Shown here: piece after piece, positions 9,841 to 20,159 of the stretch
How the letters are laid out: every line of letters starts with the position of its first letter
Position numbering within the stretch: the stretch's first letter is position 1
From: Chara braunii
Taxonomy: Eukaryota > Streptophyta > Charophyceae > Charales > Characeae
Length of the DNA: 44,544 bases
Reading direction: 5' to 3'
Assembly: GCA_003427395.1 (NCBI GenBank)
Contig: BFEA01000436.1
Coordinates: 429,497-474,040 of the forward strand
Position numbers and translations under genes: made by a program
Notes under the pieces: generated by a model
The model's database searches: none
What the model saw: the letters and a program-made list of their open reading frames with translations, nothing else
What the model was told of the DNA's origin: nothing

Positions 9841-11760
9841 CTAAGAGTGCTTTTGGCATTTCGCAAAGACAACGAACGACTGTTTGACACTTCTTGTAGG
9901 TGGTCGGGCGCCAACTACATCGGGATCGAAGCCATTCTGCACACGGGTGTATGGGCCAGAGTTGCAACGATATTTTGTAAAGCACGGATGCCGGCGGACT
10001 TAGATTGTGGGTGTGTCGCACGGGAATCCTTGGGTGTTCCTGTTCGTAGCTCGCGCCGCCCCAACACCGAAACTGAAGGCAACCCCTTTCGTTAGAACTC
10101 GAAGTACGGATCCGGACGGACTTGGTCGTTGTTCAAATCCACAGGGTGCCAGGAAGCCCGCGAACATATCGTATAATAGGTGGAGACACGAAGTTCGACA
10201 GTGTACGAACTTCACGAGGGCGCGTGAGAGAGAGAGAGACATCTCTCTGTCAAACTCGTAGTCCCACATTCTCCTGAAGTCCGGATCCCAGCGGACTTCA
10301 CATATCGTGAAGTCGGACAGCAGAAGAAGTTCGGATCATGGTGGACTTCGCATGTTCATCTGCCCTCTGATGCGCCTGCGGATTTCGACAGCAACAAGAT
10401 TCATGCTCGTGCTACTGTCCAAATCCACAGGCTCATCAGAGGGCATACGAAATATCGATAGCCGGAAATGCCGAAGTTCGCCAGGATCCAAACTTAAGGA
10501 GGCCGGGATAGAGAGACACGGTGAAAGAGACACATGATCCGTAATTCTGTGGTTGTTGAACTCAACGAGGATCCGGGAAGTCCACACTCACATCAGAGGT
10601 CAGTTGAAAATGAGAAGTCCGCTGGCATCCAAACTTCTTCTGCTGTCTGATTTGGCGATATGTGTAGTTTGGCACCGGATGCAGCCAAGTTCGAATGCAG
10701 TAGCAGGGCTAGCATGTTCTGTGACCCTGTTCGGGTAGAATAAGGAGTCCGGATTCGGGCGAACTCGGGTTGTTGTTGCAATCCACGGGGGATCAGGAAG
10801 ACCACTTTCACTTCAATGGACAGGCGAAAACGCGAAGTTTGTCGGGATCCGAACTTAAGGAGGCTGCGAGAGAGAGAGAGAGATAGAGAAAGACTGGATC
10901 CACACTTGTGCGGTTATTGAAATCCAAGATGCAGCAGGAATCCATACGCATGTCAGAGGTCAGATGGGAATGCGGGTTCGATCAAGGGGCACAAGGAAAA
11001 CCACAGTCAGATCAAAGGGTATGTGGAAACGCGAAGTTCGCGGGGATCCGAACTTAAGGAGGGTGCAAGAGAGAGAGAGATAGAGAGATAGGTTCTGTAC
11101 TTGCGTGTTTGGTGAAATCCACGACGAAGTAGGAAAACCACAATGACGTCGGAGGCTAGATGAAAATGCGTAGTCCGCCACCATCCAAACTTGTTCCGCT
11201 ATCCGGTTTCGCAACATGTCAAGTTTGGCTGCGGATGCAGCGAACGTTATCCCGCCACGACAAAACGCGAAGTTCAGATCTGGGCAAACTTGTGTTCTTG
11301 TTGCAACCCACGGGGCGCCAGAAAGACCACAGTCAGAACAAAAGACGTGTGACAATGTGAAGTTCGCCGGGATCCGAACTTCACGAGTGTGCGAGAGAGA
11401 GAGATAGGGAGAGAGAGTCAGGATCCGTACTTGCGTCGTTGGTGAAATCCAGGAGGCACCAGGTAGACCACAGTCACAAAAGAGGTCCGATGAAAATGCG
11501 AAGTCCGCTGGCATCTGGAATTTTTCATGTTGTTCGGTTTCGCGATATGTGACGTTTGGTCTTCGACGCAGCTAACGTTCGAAGATCTGATTCAATCAAG
11601 CATGTTCGGTAATTCCGTTTCGGCAGAACGTGAAGTTCGAATCCGGGCGGACTTCGTTGTTGTTCAAATCCTCGGGGCACCAGGCGGGCCACAGACATGT
11701 CGTATGAAAGGTAGGAACCTGAAGTTCGCTGGGATCCGAACTTCACGAGGGTTTGTGAGA

Positions 11761-11848
11761 GAGCCAGACAACTATCTGTCAAAGTCGCAGTCCCACACTC
11801 TCTTGAAGTCCGGATCCCGGCCGACTTTGACAGATAGTTGTCTGGCTC
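11761..11848. repeat. Perfect 26-bp inverted repeat around a 22-bp motif
   Basis: 11761-11786 and 11823-11848 are exact reverse complements (GAGCCAGACA... and ...TGTCTGGCTC). They enclose 36 bp that contain most of the motif at 11806-11827. The transcript could fold into a long hairpin. Confidence 0.85.
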
Positions 11849-12439
11849 GCGTATTCTAATATATCCTCTGGTGTGACTTTGGTCTTTCTGCTGCCCCGCG
11901 TATTCTAACAACAACACACGTTCGCCCGCATCCGAACTTCACGTATTTTCCAAACTGGGCATCGAAATAAGGTCGTCCGAATCGTACCTTCTGGCGTTGG
12001 CCATGTCTACCTCCGAACTTAACATATCTTGAAATCGGACAGCAGAAGAAGTTCGGATTCCGTCGAACTTCGCATATTCATCGGTCCTCTGATGCGCATG
12101 TGGATTTGGACAACAACAAGATGCACGCTTGCGTTGTTCTCCAAATCCACGAGAGCATCAGAGGACAGATGAAAATGTGAAGTTCGCCGGAATCCGAACT
12201 TTTTTTGTTGTCCGATTTCACGATATGTGGAGTTTGGCGGTGGGTATAGCCAACGTCAAGAGGTCGGATTCGGACGACCTCGTTCCGATTTTCCGTTTGG
12301 ACAACACGTGAAGCTCGGATGCGGTCGAACTTGAGTTGTTAGTCAAATCCGCGTGGCAGCAGAAAGACCACAGCCACATCAGGGGATATGTGAAAATGTG
12401 AAGTCCGTTGGGATCCGGACTTCAAGCGAATGTGGGACT

Positions 12440-12530
12440 GGGAGTTTGACTAAAAGTTGGAGAAAGAAATGGAGAAAGAGATGGAGAGAGATGAGAGACA
12501 TCGAGAGAGATAGATGGAAACGGGGAGAAC
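12440..12530. repeat. GAGA-type purine microsatellite
   Basis: Impure GAGA/GGAGA tract. Shorter tracts of the same kind sit at about 10224-10245, 10870-10892, 11066-11092 and 11391-11420, always next to 22-bp motifs in the array. Confidence 0.75.
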
Positions 12531-12605
12531 CGGGGGGACACATGCTGGCATGAGGGAACAAATGTGCGTGAGAGTTAGATATGCAGATAAGAAATACAGA
12601 TCGCC

Positions 12606-12745
12606 GGGTTCGTTGATAACCAAGGTTCGATGTGACCTGATGGCCGCTGTTATCAATAAACCGATGATGGTTCGTTGATAACCATGGTTCGATGCGACCC
12701 GATAGCCGATGTTGGCCGTCGGACCGCATCGAACCTTGTTTATCA
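12606..12745. repeat. Direct and inverted copies of a GTTGATAACC segment
   Basis: GGTTCGTTGATAACC followed by GGTTCGATG occurs at about 12607 and again at 12669. A related segment in inverted orientation (GCATCGAACCTTGTTTATCA) lies at 12726-12745. It is a short local duplication with no coding content. Confidence 0.65.
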
Positions 12746-12849
12746 GCAGAATGAGCAAAGTAGAAGTTCACCGACATCCGTATTTTTCTCTTTGTCTCTC
12801 TCTCTGACACACTGACGGTCCCGGTAGATCTAGAGAGATATGGGGACAT

Positions 12850-13980
12850 GCCCACGATCTGCTAAACTCCTGGGAAATGCTGGCCATTGCTGTATGAAGA
12901 TCCGGTGTTCTTCGCGTCCTGTTGCACAAACAGAACAACACAAACGATAGACATTTGCTGGTAGGCGACGAATGGTTGGGTAGATGAATGATTGGGTTGG
13001 ATCAGTCGTCAATGTGATAAGAGAAGGATGGGTTTGATCGCCGTCAATAGCATTTGATTCATTGATTGATTGATTCTGATCATCCTAGTGCTTGTTTATT
13101 TGCCAGACCCCTTGATCGATTGAACACTTGTTTGCTACTTTCGAAATGCCATGTGGTCTTAAAGAGTCCAAAAAACAAAAACACACACACACACGAACAC
13201 TGGATGCACACGAACGATTCATGGATCGCTGGATCATGATCGTTCTGTCGATCTCTTCCCATATTGTGCAGACATACATGACCAAGGGTGCGCGCACACG
13301 CCGCACGACATGCGCGTCAGTCGACCTGCGCATGTCTGGAGAGATCGCGAATGGACAAAATTACTTGACTCCCTCGAGAAACACACGTTTGGTTTGCCGA
13401 CGTGGACAGAAGAGCACGCGAGAACAAAAGGTCAGACTCGGCCAGAAGAGCGCGCGGACACACCTGCACACAACCTTGACGGTCGCGTTGAATTGAAGGA
13501 TCGATCCACGGATCTGATTGACGCACACACACCGACTTCTCATTTGAATGACGATCGATCGCATTCAGTATTTGATTGCACACGGCAACACATGCAAGCG
13601 ATCGCATTCAGTTGTTGATTGCCAGACAACACCATCCCTTGCTCTGTTTGATTGATCGACCGACAACGACGCAGGCGATCACATTCAATTGTCGATTCAT
13701 GGATCGGTCGACTGGATCGCACGAATCATGCTTCCGACATGGACAGGCTTTCCCGCGCAATTTCTCCAGACCGAGAGTACGATACATATGTAAAAGAAAG
13801 CCTCAACATCGATCAATCCAGCAGATTCTAATTGAGAGTAGACACAAAGTGAGTGTCTATACCGAGTTCGCGCATTCTGATTTTTCTTTCTCCCGATCCA
13901 GACTCTGTAAGCCTGCGCTGGTCACACAAAACGTGAACAACCATACATTCACACAAACACAAACATAAGTCAGGCGTGCG
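12850..13980. other. No gene; simple repeats
   Basis: Contains ATTGATTGATTG at about 13060-13075, an ACACACAC tract at 13171-13190, and three variants of GCGATCGCATTCAGT at about 13554, 13599 and 13674, each followed by TTGATTG or GTCGATT. Short ORFs on both strands lack any recognisable domain. Confidence 0.6.
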
Positions 13981-13987
13981 CACATCG

Positions 13988-14104
13988 GCCCTACCCAACA
14001 CGAATACAAACACAAACACAAACTCAAGCGCAAACACCAACACAAACTCGAACACAAACACAATCTCAAACACAAACACGAACACAAACACAAACACCCA
14101 CCCA
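13988..14104. repeat. ACAAAC hexanucleotide microsatellite
   Basis: Period-6 repeat (ACAAAC with ACTCAA, GCAAAC and ACGAAC variants). It produces Asn-Thr-rich frames on one strand and Val-Phe-rich frames on the other, which are not genes. Confidence 0.9.
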
Positions 14105-15820
14105 CACCCCAAGGCATGTTGCCATTGCGAATGTCACGATCGTGGTTCGCTTTCGGTGTCCATTGAGACATACCGCTGTGTAGATGTCCTGAGGCTTGGC
14201 GGAAGTGCGTGACGATGTTACGTGGACGGTGAGGCTGTTGAGCGTTCAAGCATGCAAGGCGGCCCGCTGTGTGAGGTGGACGAGGACCGCGAGAAACAAC
14301 AGGGGCACAAAAAACTTTGCGGGCGACAAGCAGACGCGGGCGTGCGCAATGACGACACGCGAGGCGACCGTGACCACAACACAGGACGTGCGATGGTGCG
14401 TGCTGGCGATGGCATCAATCACCGCGATAGACGGCAGATGGCGTTGACGACCACGGAAGTGCGGTACGCCTGTCCGACAACATCTCCCCAGCGAAACGAG
14501 AAAGGCCGAAATGAGCGCGCGAGGGGGGCGACTTTGTTTTATGAGCTCCCTTAGCTAGGCCCTCCACACTGGGGCCCCCGCTCCGATCGGACGACCTTTT
14601 TTAAGATCGTGTTCAGGCGGTCGTGGCGACCGCAGGCTCGCGGAATTGGCGACCGTGGTGCCGTTGCAGTGCTTCGAGAACCGGTTCGGGAGGGGGACCA
14701 GATTTCGTCGACGCGAATATTCGAGGCCTTGACGGCAACAAGCTCCCAAGCGCTTCACGAAAAAGAGGGGCTTGTGGGTCGTCCGATTTGCCGATCGGCT
14801 TGATGCCAGCTGCGGCCATTCTCTCTCTGGTGGCCGTTTTTACGATGCGCGATGCTGGCCCGCTGTGTCCAGGGGAAAAAAATAAGTGTGGGTCCGGAAG
14901 GCCGTTCAATTTTTTCATCGGACGGTTGAGAATCGTGATGGCATGTGGAAGGTTGGGCTGCATGACAGTCTTCGGGATGCATGGCATAGCTTCGCCGTGC
15001 CAACGTCGTCGTGCAATCGCTACGCCATTCCGCCCGAACCTCCTTCGCAGACGTCAGGCACGCTGCGACAGCAGCTCCGTCTTCCGTGGATGCGCATCGC
15101 CATCACCATTGATGACAGCTTAGAGGTACAGTGGAATCCAGATCGCCATCGTCAGCGTCTCCATCCGGCGCAAATGCGTATCGCCATCATGTGCGAACGA
15201 CAGAGCTGCTGCACCAGCGGCTCCGTCTAGCACAAATGTGCATCACCATCGCCATTGACGACAGTTGTAGGGCGTGTGGATGCGTGGTCGTCGTCTGGGT
15301 GGCATGGCGCATGCGCAACAACGCTTATCGCTCCCAACCTCCCGCAGCAGCAGCTACCGAGCTCCACGTCATCAGATGCCGACGACGCATCCACCAAAGT
15401 CTTTCCCCTCGATTGCCCTTCCATGCCAGCACTGTCGTCTTCTTCGCGCGTGTGGCGATGGTGCGACAATGATCCCTTTTCGCAAAAGCCTTGCCGTTTG
15501 CACGAGGTGGAAGGTGCATCACCTCTCCCTCTAACCGACAGAGACCATGGCACCGACGCAAGACCATTGTTTCTCCTGTCCTGTCGCGCTGCCATATGGA
15601 CAGGAGTTGCGCCCGCACTCCTTCCACCCACCGTTCGCCTGGTCTCGACGGGAAGGCTGTTGCGATTGACACGTGGCGACCGGGGAATCGTGTGGCGATT
15701 ACCCGTTGGCCTCGTCCCAACGGCAAGGCTGTTGCGATTCGCACACGGAAAAGCGATTTGCGGGCGTTCTCATCACAGCGTCGTCAGATGGAGAACACGG
15801 AGGTGCTTTATGGCAAGCAA
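14105..15820. other. No supported gene; degenerate dispersed repeats
   Basis: GC-rich with several open frames (14222-14554, 14623-15123, 15255-15833) but none with a recognisable domain. Local repeats include GCGTATCGCCATCA and CGCATCGCCATCACC variants (15105-15260), and two copies of GGCAAGGCTGTTGCGATT-like sequence at about 15651 and 15722. A related inverted fragment lies near 16245-16285. I could not find a counterpart in the right half. Confidence 0.5.
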
Positions 15821-15833
15821 TGGTCAGGTGTGG

Positions 15834-16110
15834 GCGGGATCATTGTTCGATAACGAACAATCATCGCGAGGAGGCGGGATCATTGTTCGATATCGAACAG
15901 TCATCGCGCGAAGGCGGGATCATTGTTCGATATCGAACGACCATCGCGAGGAGGCGGGATCATTGTTCGATATCGAACAATCATCGCGCGGAGGCGGGAG
16001 CATTGTTCGACATCGATCCATCATCGCGTGGAGGCGGGATCATTGTTCAATATCGAACAATGCCGACAGGTGATCATCGCACGGAGGCGGGATCATTGTT
16101 TCATATGTGA
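15834..16110. repeat. 40-bp tandem repeat with a perfect 20-bp palindrome
   Basis: Units begin with GCGGGATCATTGTTCGA at 15834, 15874, 15914, 15954, 15994 and 16034, with a last diverged unit at 16087 after a 53-bp spacing. Most units contain the self-complementary 20-mer ATTGTTCGATATCGAACAAT or a near variant. The period of 40 is not a multiple of three, yet all three forward frames stay open, giving repetitive ORFs that should not be called genes. Confidence 0.9.
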
Positions 16111-17050
16111 GAATGTCGTCGCGCGATCATATCGAGCAATGAAAGCGCCTCTACGTGAAGATTGCCTATTGGCATCCCGAACTCCAATTTTTCTCCCCCA
16201 TCCCCGCTTTTCCTCGCGTGCGAGGAGGCGCGACATGATTCCCTCGTTGCCACGTGGTAATCGCAAGAGCCTTCCCATGGTGACGTGGCAAAAGGGAAAA
16301 CATGACGAACCTTCGATAGCGCACGCACATGCAGCTCGCGCGATGTTCTTTCTCACACGATCATTGTTTGGCGATGTCGACGCGACATAAGATTCCCGCC
16401 CATTGACGAGATTCCATTGTCATTCGTGTCGTGATAGTCGACGACGGGATGAGATCCGGTTGCGGAGGGCGATCATCACTACGAACACGAATTGACGATG
16501 GCGGTGCTGTTCTACTGAACTCGCTGCCGCGCGCTCATCATCAGCCAATGAGCGCGTTGATCATAACGCCGACGAGCGTATCACAAATGATGGTGATCTG
16601 GTCATGGAATGATGCCCGCACTCGCTGGCTTCGAAAGACGTGTTCGCGAGTTGATTGTGTTATTTTGCCAAGGTCCGGACTTCGCTGGCCAGACTCACCA
16701 CTTTCATCGTATTCGTTCCATACGCGTCATCCACAACTGTGGTCTTGCACTACTGCATCTGATGCCACACAAACAACCTGCCATCTATCGATGTCGAATC
16801 GACGTCCAGAACGTCAATGTTGAGGTATGTTGTTCATGGTGGTGGCAACAAAGTTCGGATCCCGGCAGACTTCCAGAATTCACAACTTCACTAAGACGAG
16901 GGCAGCACAAACATATCACTCCGGTTCCCTTAAAAGAGGGATTAGACAATTTTAGATCCCGTGGGGCTTCCACAAACAAGCTCCCCAAAAACGCTTCTCT
17001 TCGACAATTCTCGAACCCGCGATTAACCGCTGACAACCCTCTTTCTACAA
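16111..17050. other. No gene recognised
   Basis: Mixed sequence with one 22-bp motif at 16851-16872. The ORFs here (16431-16823, 16609-17142) overlap one another and show no domain. It lies between the 40-bp tandem repeat and the satellite arm. Confidence 0.5.
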
Positions 17051-19639
17051 ACTTGTATGGGACGTGGTTGTCGAGCACGCGGTGCCCCATTTTCGTGAAC
17101 TTCGGATCCCGGCGAACTTCACGCAAAGCACCTCAGCCTTAAACAAACATAAAGTCACTGATGTAGGCATTTGCATGATGCGTTGCAGCGTAGAGGAGGA
17201 TGCAGAGCGAACTCGAAGTTCGTCGGGATCCGAACTTGTCGTTGTTTGCCCTCTCGGCGGTGCAATCAACGCAATCGCTGGAGACGACAAGTTCGGATCG
17301 TAGCGAACTTAGGGGTTCATGCTGTGTTTTCCTTGAAGATGGTGTCTGTCATGCGAACACGCGAGCTCGAAGCACGCTCGAGCTCCCCTTGTCGATTGGG
17401 CGAACCAAGGTTTATGGGGGTTGTAGAGGGGTCTTTTGGCCACGACATGCCTGCCATTCTTCAGCAAATCCGCGATGAGCAGCTTGTCCGTCGGCCTGCA
17501 GACAACTGTTGTGCAATAACACGAGCGCGATTTCTCGATGAGGAGAGTCTCGGTTTACGGGGGTAGCTTGGGGACCGTGCCGAGCCGTTTCGTGCTGTGC
17601 TGCAGCCACGCGTGGCCATTATTCTGTGCACACAACGGTCCAACAATGCAGGCGCTATAGACGCACAAAAAACGGTTCCTCGAGGCTCCTGTAACCCCAA
17701 AGTTTGGATCCCGGCGGACTTTGAGGGTACGGGTCAATCTGACTAAGTCTTTCATTTTCGATGGCTTGGACCATCGCATTTGTTACGAGGGGTTGTCGCT
17801 TCGGTTTGCGGTCAGCCCTAGTTTTCAGTTGCTCTCCCCGAGATGCAAGGCTATGTGTTGCCTCCCCACATTATGAAATGACTCGGCACTTGGGACCCCT
17901 GTATACCCTGATTTTGACATCGACAAAGCGAGGTCATTCGCTGTCACTGCTAATTTCAGCGGTACGAACATTGTCAAAATCAGCGCGGGTTTGCGTCGGG
18001 ATCCGAACCTGTCAGCGACCGGGTCCCCACTCTTATTTTCACAATGTTCGGCCCGCAGAAATTAGCAGTGCCAGCGAACGAGCTCGCAATCTAGATGTCG
18101 AAATCGGGGCTTACGGGGGTTATGCTATGCCTCCCCAATATTCGAAATGACTCGGCATGGACCCCATGGGACCCGTGGCATCGAGGGGAGAGCAACTAAA
18201 AATTAGGGCTGATCGCAAACCGAAGCGACCACTGGCACCGTCGGCAACCCCTCAGAACAAATGCGATGGTCCAAGCCGTCGAAAAGGACGGTCAGATTGA
18301 CCCGTACCCTCATAGTCCGCCGAGATCCTAACTTGGCGGTTGCAGGAGCCTCGAAGAACCGTTTTTTGTGCGTCTGCAGAGGATCCAGTGTTGGACCGTT
18401 GTGTGCACAGAATAATGGTCGTCGATCTTCGTTGCCCTCCAAGAGGTGTAATCGTCACGATACGTGGAATCTGGTCGCTGACATGACTCTTGTCTCGGCG
18501 TGCTTTGTGTCGACGTTGCTAGCGTGCGAATCGGAGCTCACCTTGTCGATTAGATGTATCGGGGTTTGTTGGGGTTGCAGGGGGGGTCTATCAGCCATGG
18601 TTACATTTTTCTTGTCCGCGCCGCGAAGATCTAGGAGTTCCAGGAGCTGTTCTACTCGTACCTGCCGAAATCAGCGCGGATTATGACAATTGTGACGGGA
18701 ACACTGCACGAGCTCGCTTTGTCGATGGGGAGAATCGGTGTTTATAGGGGTCACTTGGGGGCTGTGCTGCGTTGATTTGTAAGGTGGTGCACCCACGACT
18801 AGCCTCTCTTCTGTGCGTTCTCTCGTCCATCAGACACTTCAAAGCAGCAAAAAGTAAACAGGTTCCCGACACCATCCGCAACCACCAAGTTCGGATCCCG
18901 ACGAACTTTCGAGTTCCGGGTGATGCTAACCATCCGTTTCCACGGCCTGGTCCATTACATGTGTTTTCGTTGTCGGAGAACTATGGGTGCGCAAACGAGC
19001 TCGCCGTGTGTATTGCCGTAATTGGGGTATACAGGGGTTGCTGACGATGGCAGTGATTATTGTCATTCTCCTGCGAGGACGCTTCGGTGTCGAAGACGCG
19101 TGGGTTGCAAAGGCTTGGAGTCCCAACACACAGGCTCGAAATCGAGGTGGAGTTATTCGGGGTTTATGCGGGTCGCTTGAGGGTCATACCCATGATTTTT
19201 CTAATCTCCAACCACTCATAGCCTTGCATTTGTAATGACATTGGCCGACAGTCGGTTCACGGCAAACGATGAATAACCGGTTCGCCATCGATTTGGCTTC
19301 TGACAAGTTCGGATCCCTACGGACTTCTGTGATCCACGATAGTGGGACCGTTCCTTGTACACGTCTAAATCATGCTGGGATGCGTCCTCTTGGGCACAGG
19401 TCACGCAACGCCAAAAAAATTGGGTCGACAAATTCACAACACCGATTCGCGTCTGGCCCGTTGGGTGTTCGACCCATAACCAAATGACGCAAACCATTTA
19501 CAGGCAGCACGAGGTAGACATCTATAAATGTAGGGCGGATACAGGCTTCCTCATAACGACGAGCCATGCATGAGTTCTCAAGCAGTCGCGGTGATGGCGC
19601 GCTATGTGTTGTCGCGTGGCCCTCGACGATGTTGAGGGT

Positions 19640-19690
19640 CTCATTCGACACTCAAGTGTCGGCTGACACGCGCCTTGAGGGACTTACCTC
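19640..19690. repeat. Short hairpin-forming block
   Basis: CACTCAAGTGTCGGCTGACA followed by CGCGCCTTGAG can fold (CTCAAG with CTTGAG, TGTC with GACA). The same block is preserved on the opposite strand at 26304-26340, although the surrounding sequence has diverged. Confidence 0.5.
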
Positions 19691-19872
19691 TCGACGCTAG
19701 ACAACCGCCAAGACGGTTGCGGGACCTACCCTCTTCAGCAACCTGCGGGAATGACGGGTGGTCGGGCCAAAGCCCTTTGAAGCAGCTGAGTTCCATCATC
19801 GCGGACCTTTAAATAGGTCAAGGGGTTTGACTTTGATAGTTGCTACGGACTTCAACGTCCAACTAAAAAAAG

Positions 19873-19881
19873 TATAAAAAG
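19873..19881 (+). promoter_or_regulatory. TATA box-like element (left arm)
   Basis: TATAAAAAG in an A-rich setting about 45 bp before an ATG at 19927. The mirror site on the minus strand at 26102-26110 is identical and sits at the same place in the right arm. Both point toward the DUF7869 element and the gap. A conserved short frame follows (ESMQEKFGCPSAHAIN). Promoter function is inferred from sequence only. Confidence 0.4.
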
Positions 19882-20159
19882 CAAAAGGGGAAAGGGTATC
19901 TCCGTTTTCTATCGGCGGAATTCTTAATGCCAGAGTCGATGCAAGAAAAATTTGGATGCCCTTCGGCACACGCAATTAATGGATTCAAAGGATTCCGATC
20001 TTTGCCAAGTTCGGATGTCGGTGCACGTCGCATGTCGAGGTTTGTTAGATCGTTTGTGCCACCTGGGGCGGCAAATCGGTTGCAGGAGCTCTAACCGCTA
20101 ACAGACGAGCTCGCCTAGTCCAGATGCAACACGTTATTCGTTAAAATAGGACATTATAT

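Larger units (their letters stand above)
9980..12785. repeat. Dense array of 22-bp palindromic motifs in 111-112 bp cassettes
   Basis: 22-bp motifs start at 9980, 10102, 10191, 10277, 10327, 10474, 10615, 10745, 10835, 11034, 11171, 11270, 11360, 11501, 11633, 11722, 11806, 11918, 12049, 12180, 12311, 12401 and 12764, with half-decayed ones at 10525, 11081 and 11411. Consensus: arm AAGTTCG, centre GATCCCGG, arm CGAACTT. Orientation alternates, and inward-facing pairs repeat at an offset of 89-90 bp: 10102/10191, 10525/10615, 10745/10835, 11081/11171, 11270/11360, 11411/11501, 11633/11722, 12311/12401. The roughly 68-bp interiors share CAAATCCACGGGG, CAGGAAGACCACAGTCA and GTGAAAATG segments. 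Between cassettes are GAGAGA microsatellites. No protein-coding signal was seen. Confidence 0.85.
17060..20088 (-). repeat. Satellite-like arm, left copy (inverted relative to 25876-30070)
   Basis: The reverse complement aligns with the right arm from its centre-proximal end outward. The best-preserved part is 19280-20088 against 25876-26790, about 80-90% alike by eye. Further out it is built of diverged units that carry GGGGTTTATAGGGGT-like blocks and a TTTGTAAGGTGGTGCACCCAC block (18776-18795). 22-bp motifs occur at 17098, 17216, 17289, 17700, 17989, 18313, 18887, 19305 and 20007. The small ORFs do not stay conserved in frame. No reverse transcriptase or tRNA-like promoter box was seen. Confidence 0.7.

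Noticed and set aside
13828-14249. Overlapping ORFs with Val-Phe, Cys-Leu and Asn-Thr runs
   Set aside because: They are translations of the ACAAAC microsatellite in several frames.
14623-15123. 166-codon plus-strand ORF
   Set aside because: GC-rich sequence with competing open frames on both strands, no domain and no second copy.
15255-16110. ORFs of 272 and 145 codons with repeated GSLFDIEQSS-like peptides
   Set aside because: They read the 40-bp tandem repeat, which is open in every forward frame; no domain.
17216-17237. tRNA T-arm resemblance of the GGATCCGAACTT part of the motif
   Set aside because: No acceptor stem, D arm or anticodon arm could be placed around it, and the motif occurs dozens of times in unrelated flanks.
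17060-20088. LTR retrotransposon
   Set aside because: TATA box and repeats are suggestive, but no reverse transcriptase, integrase, gag or primer-binding site was recognised in either arm.
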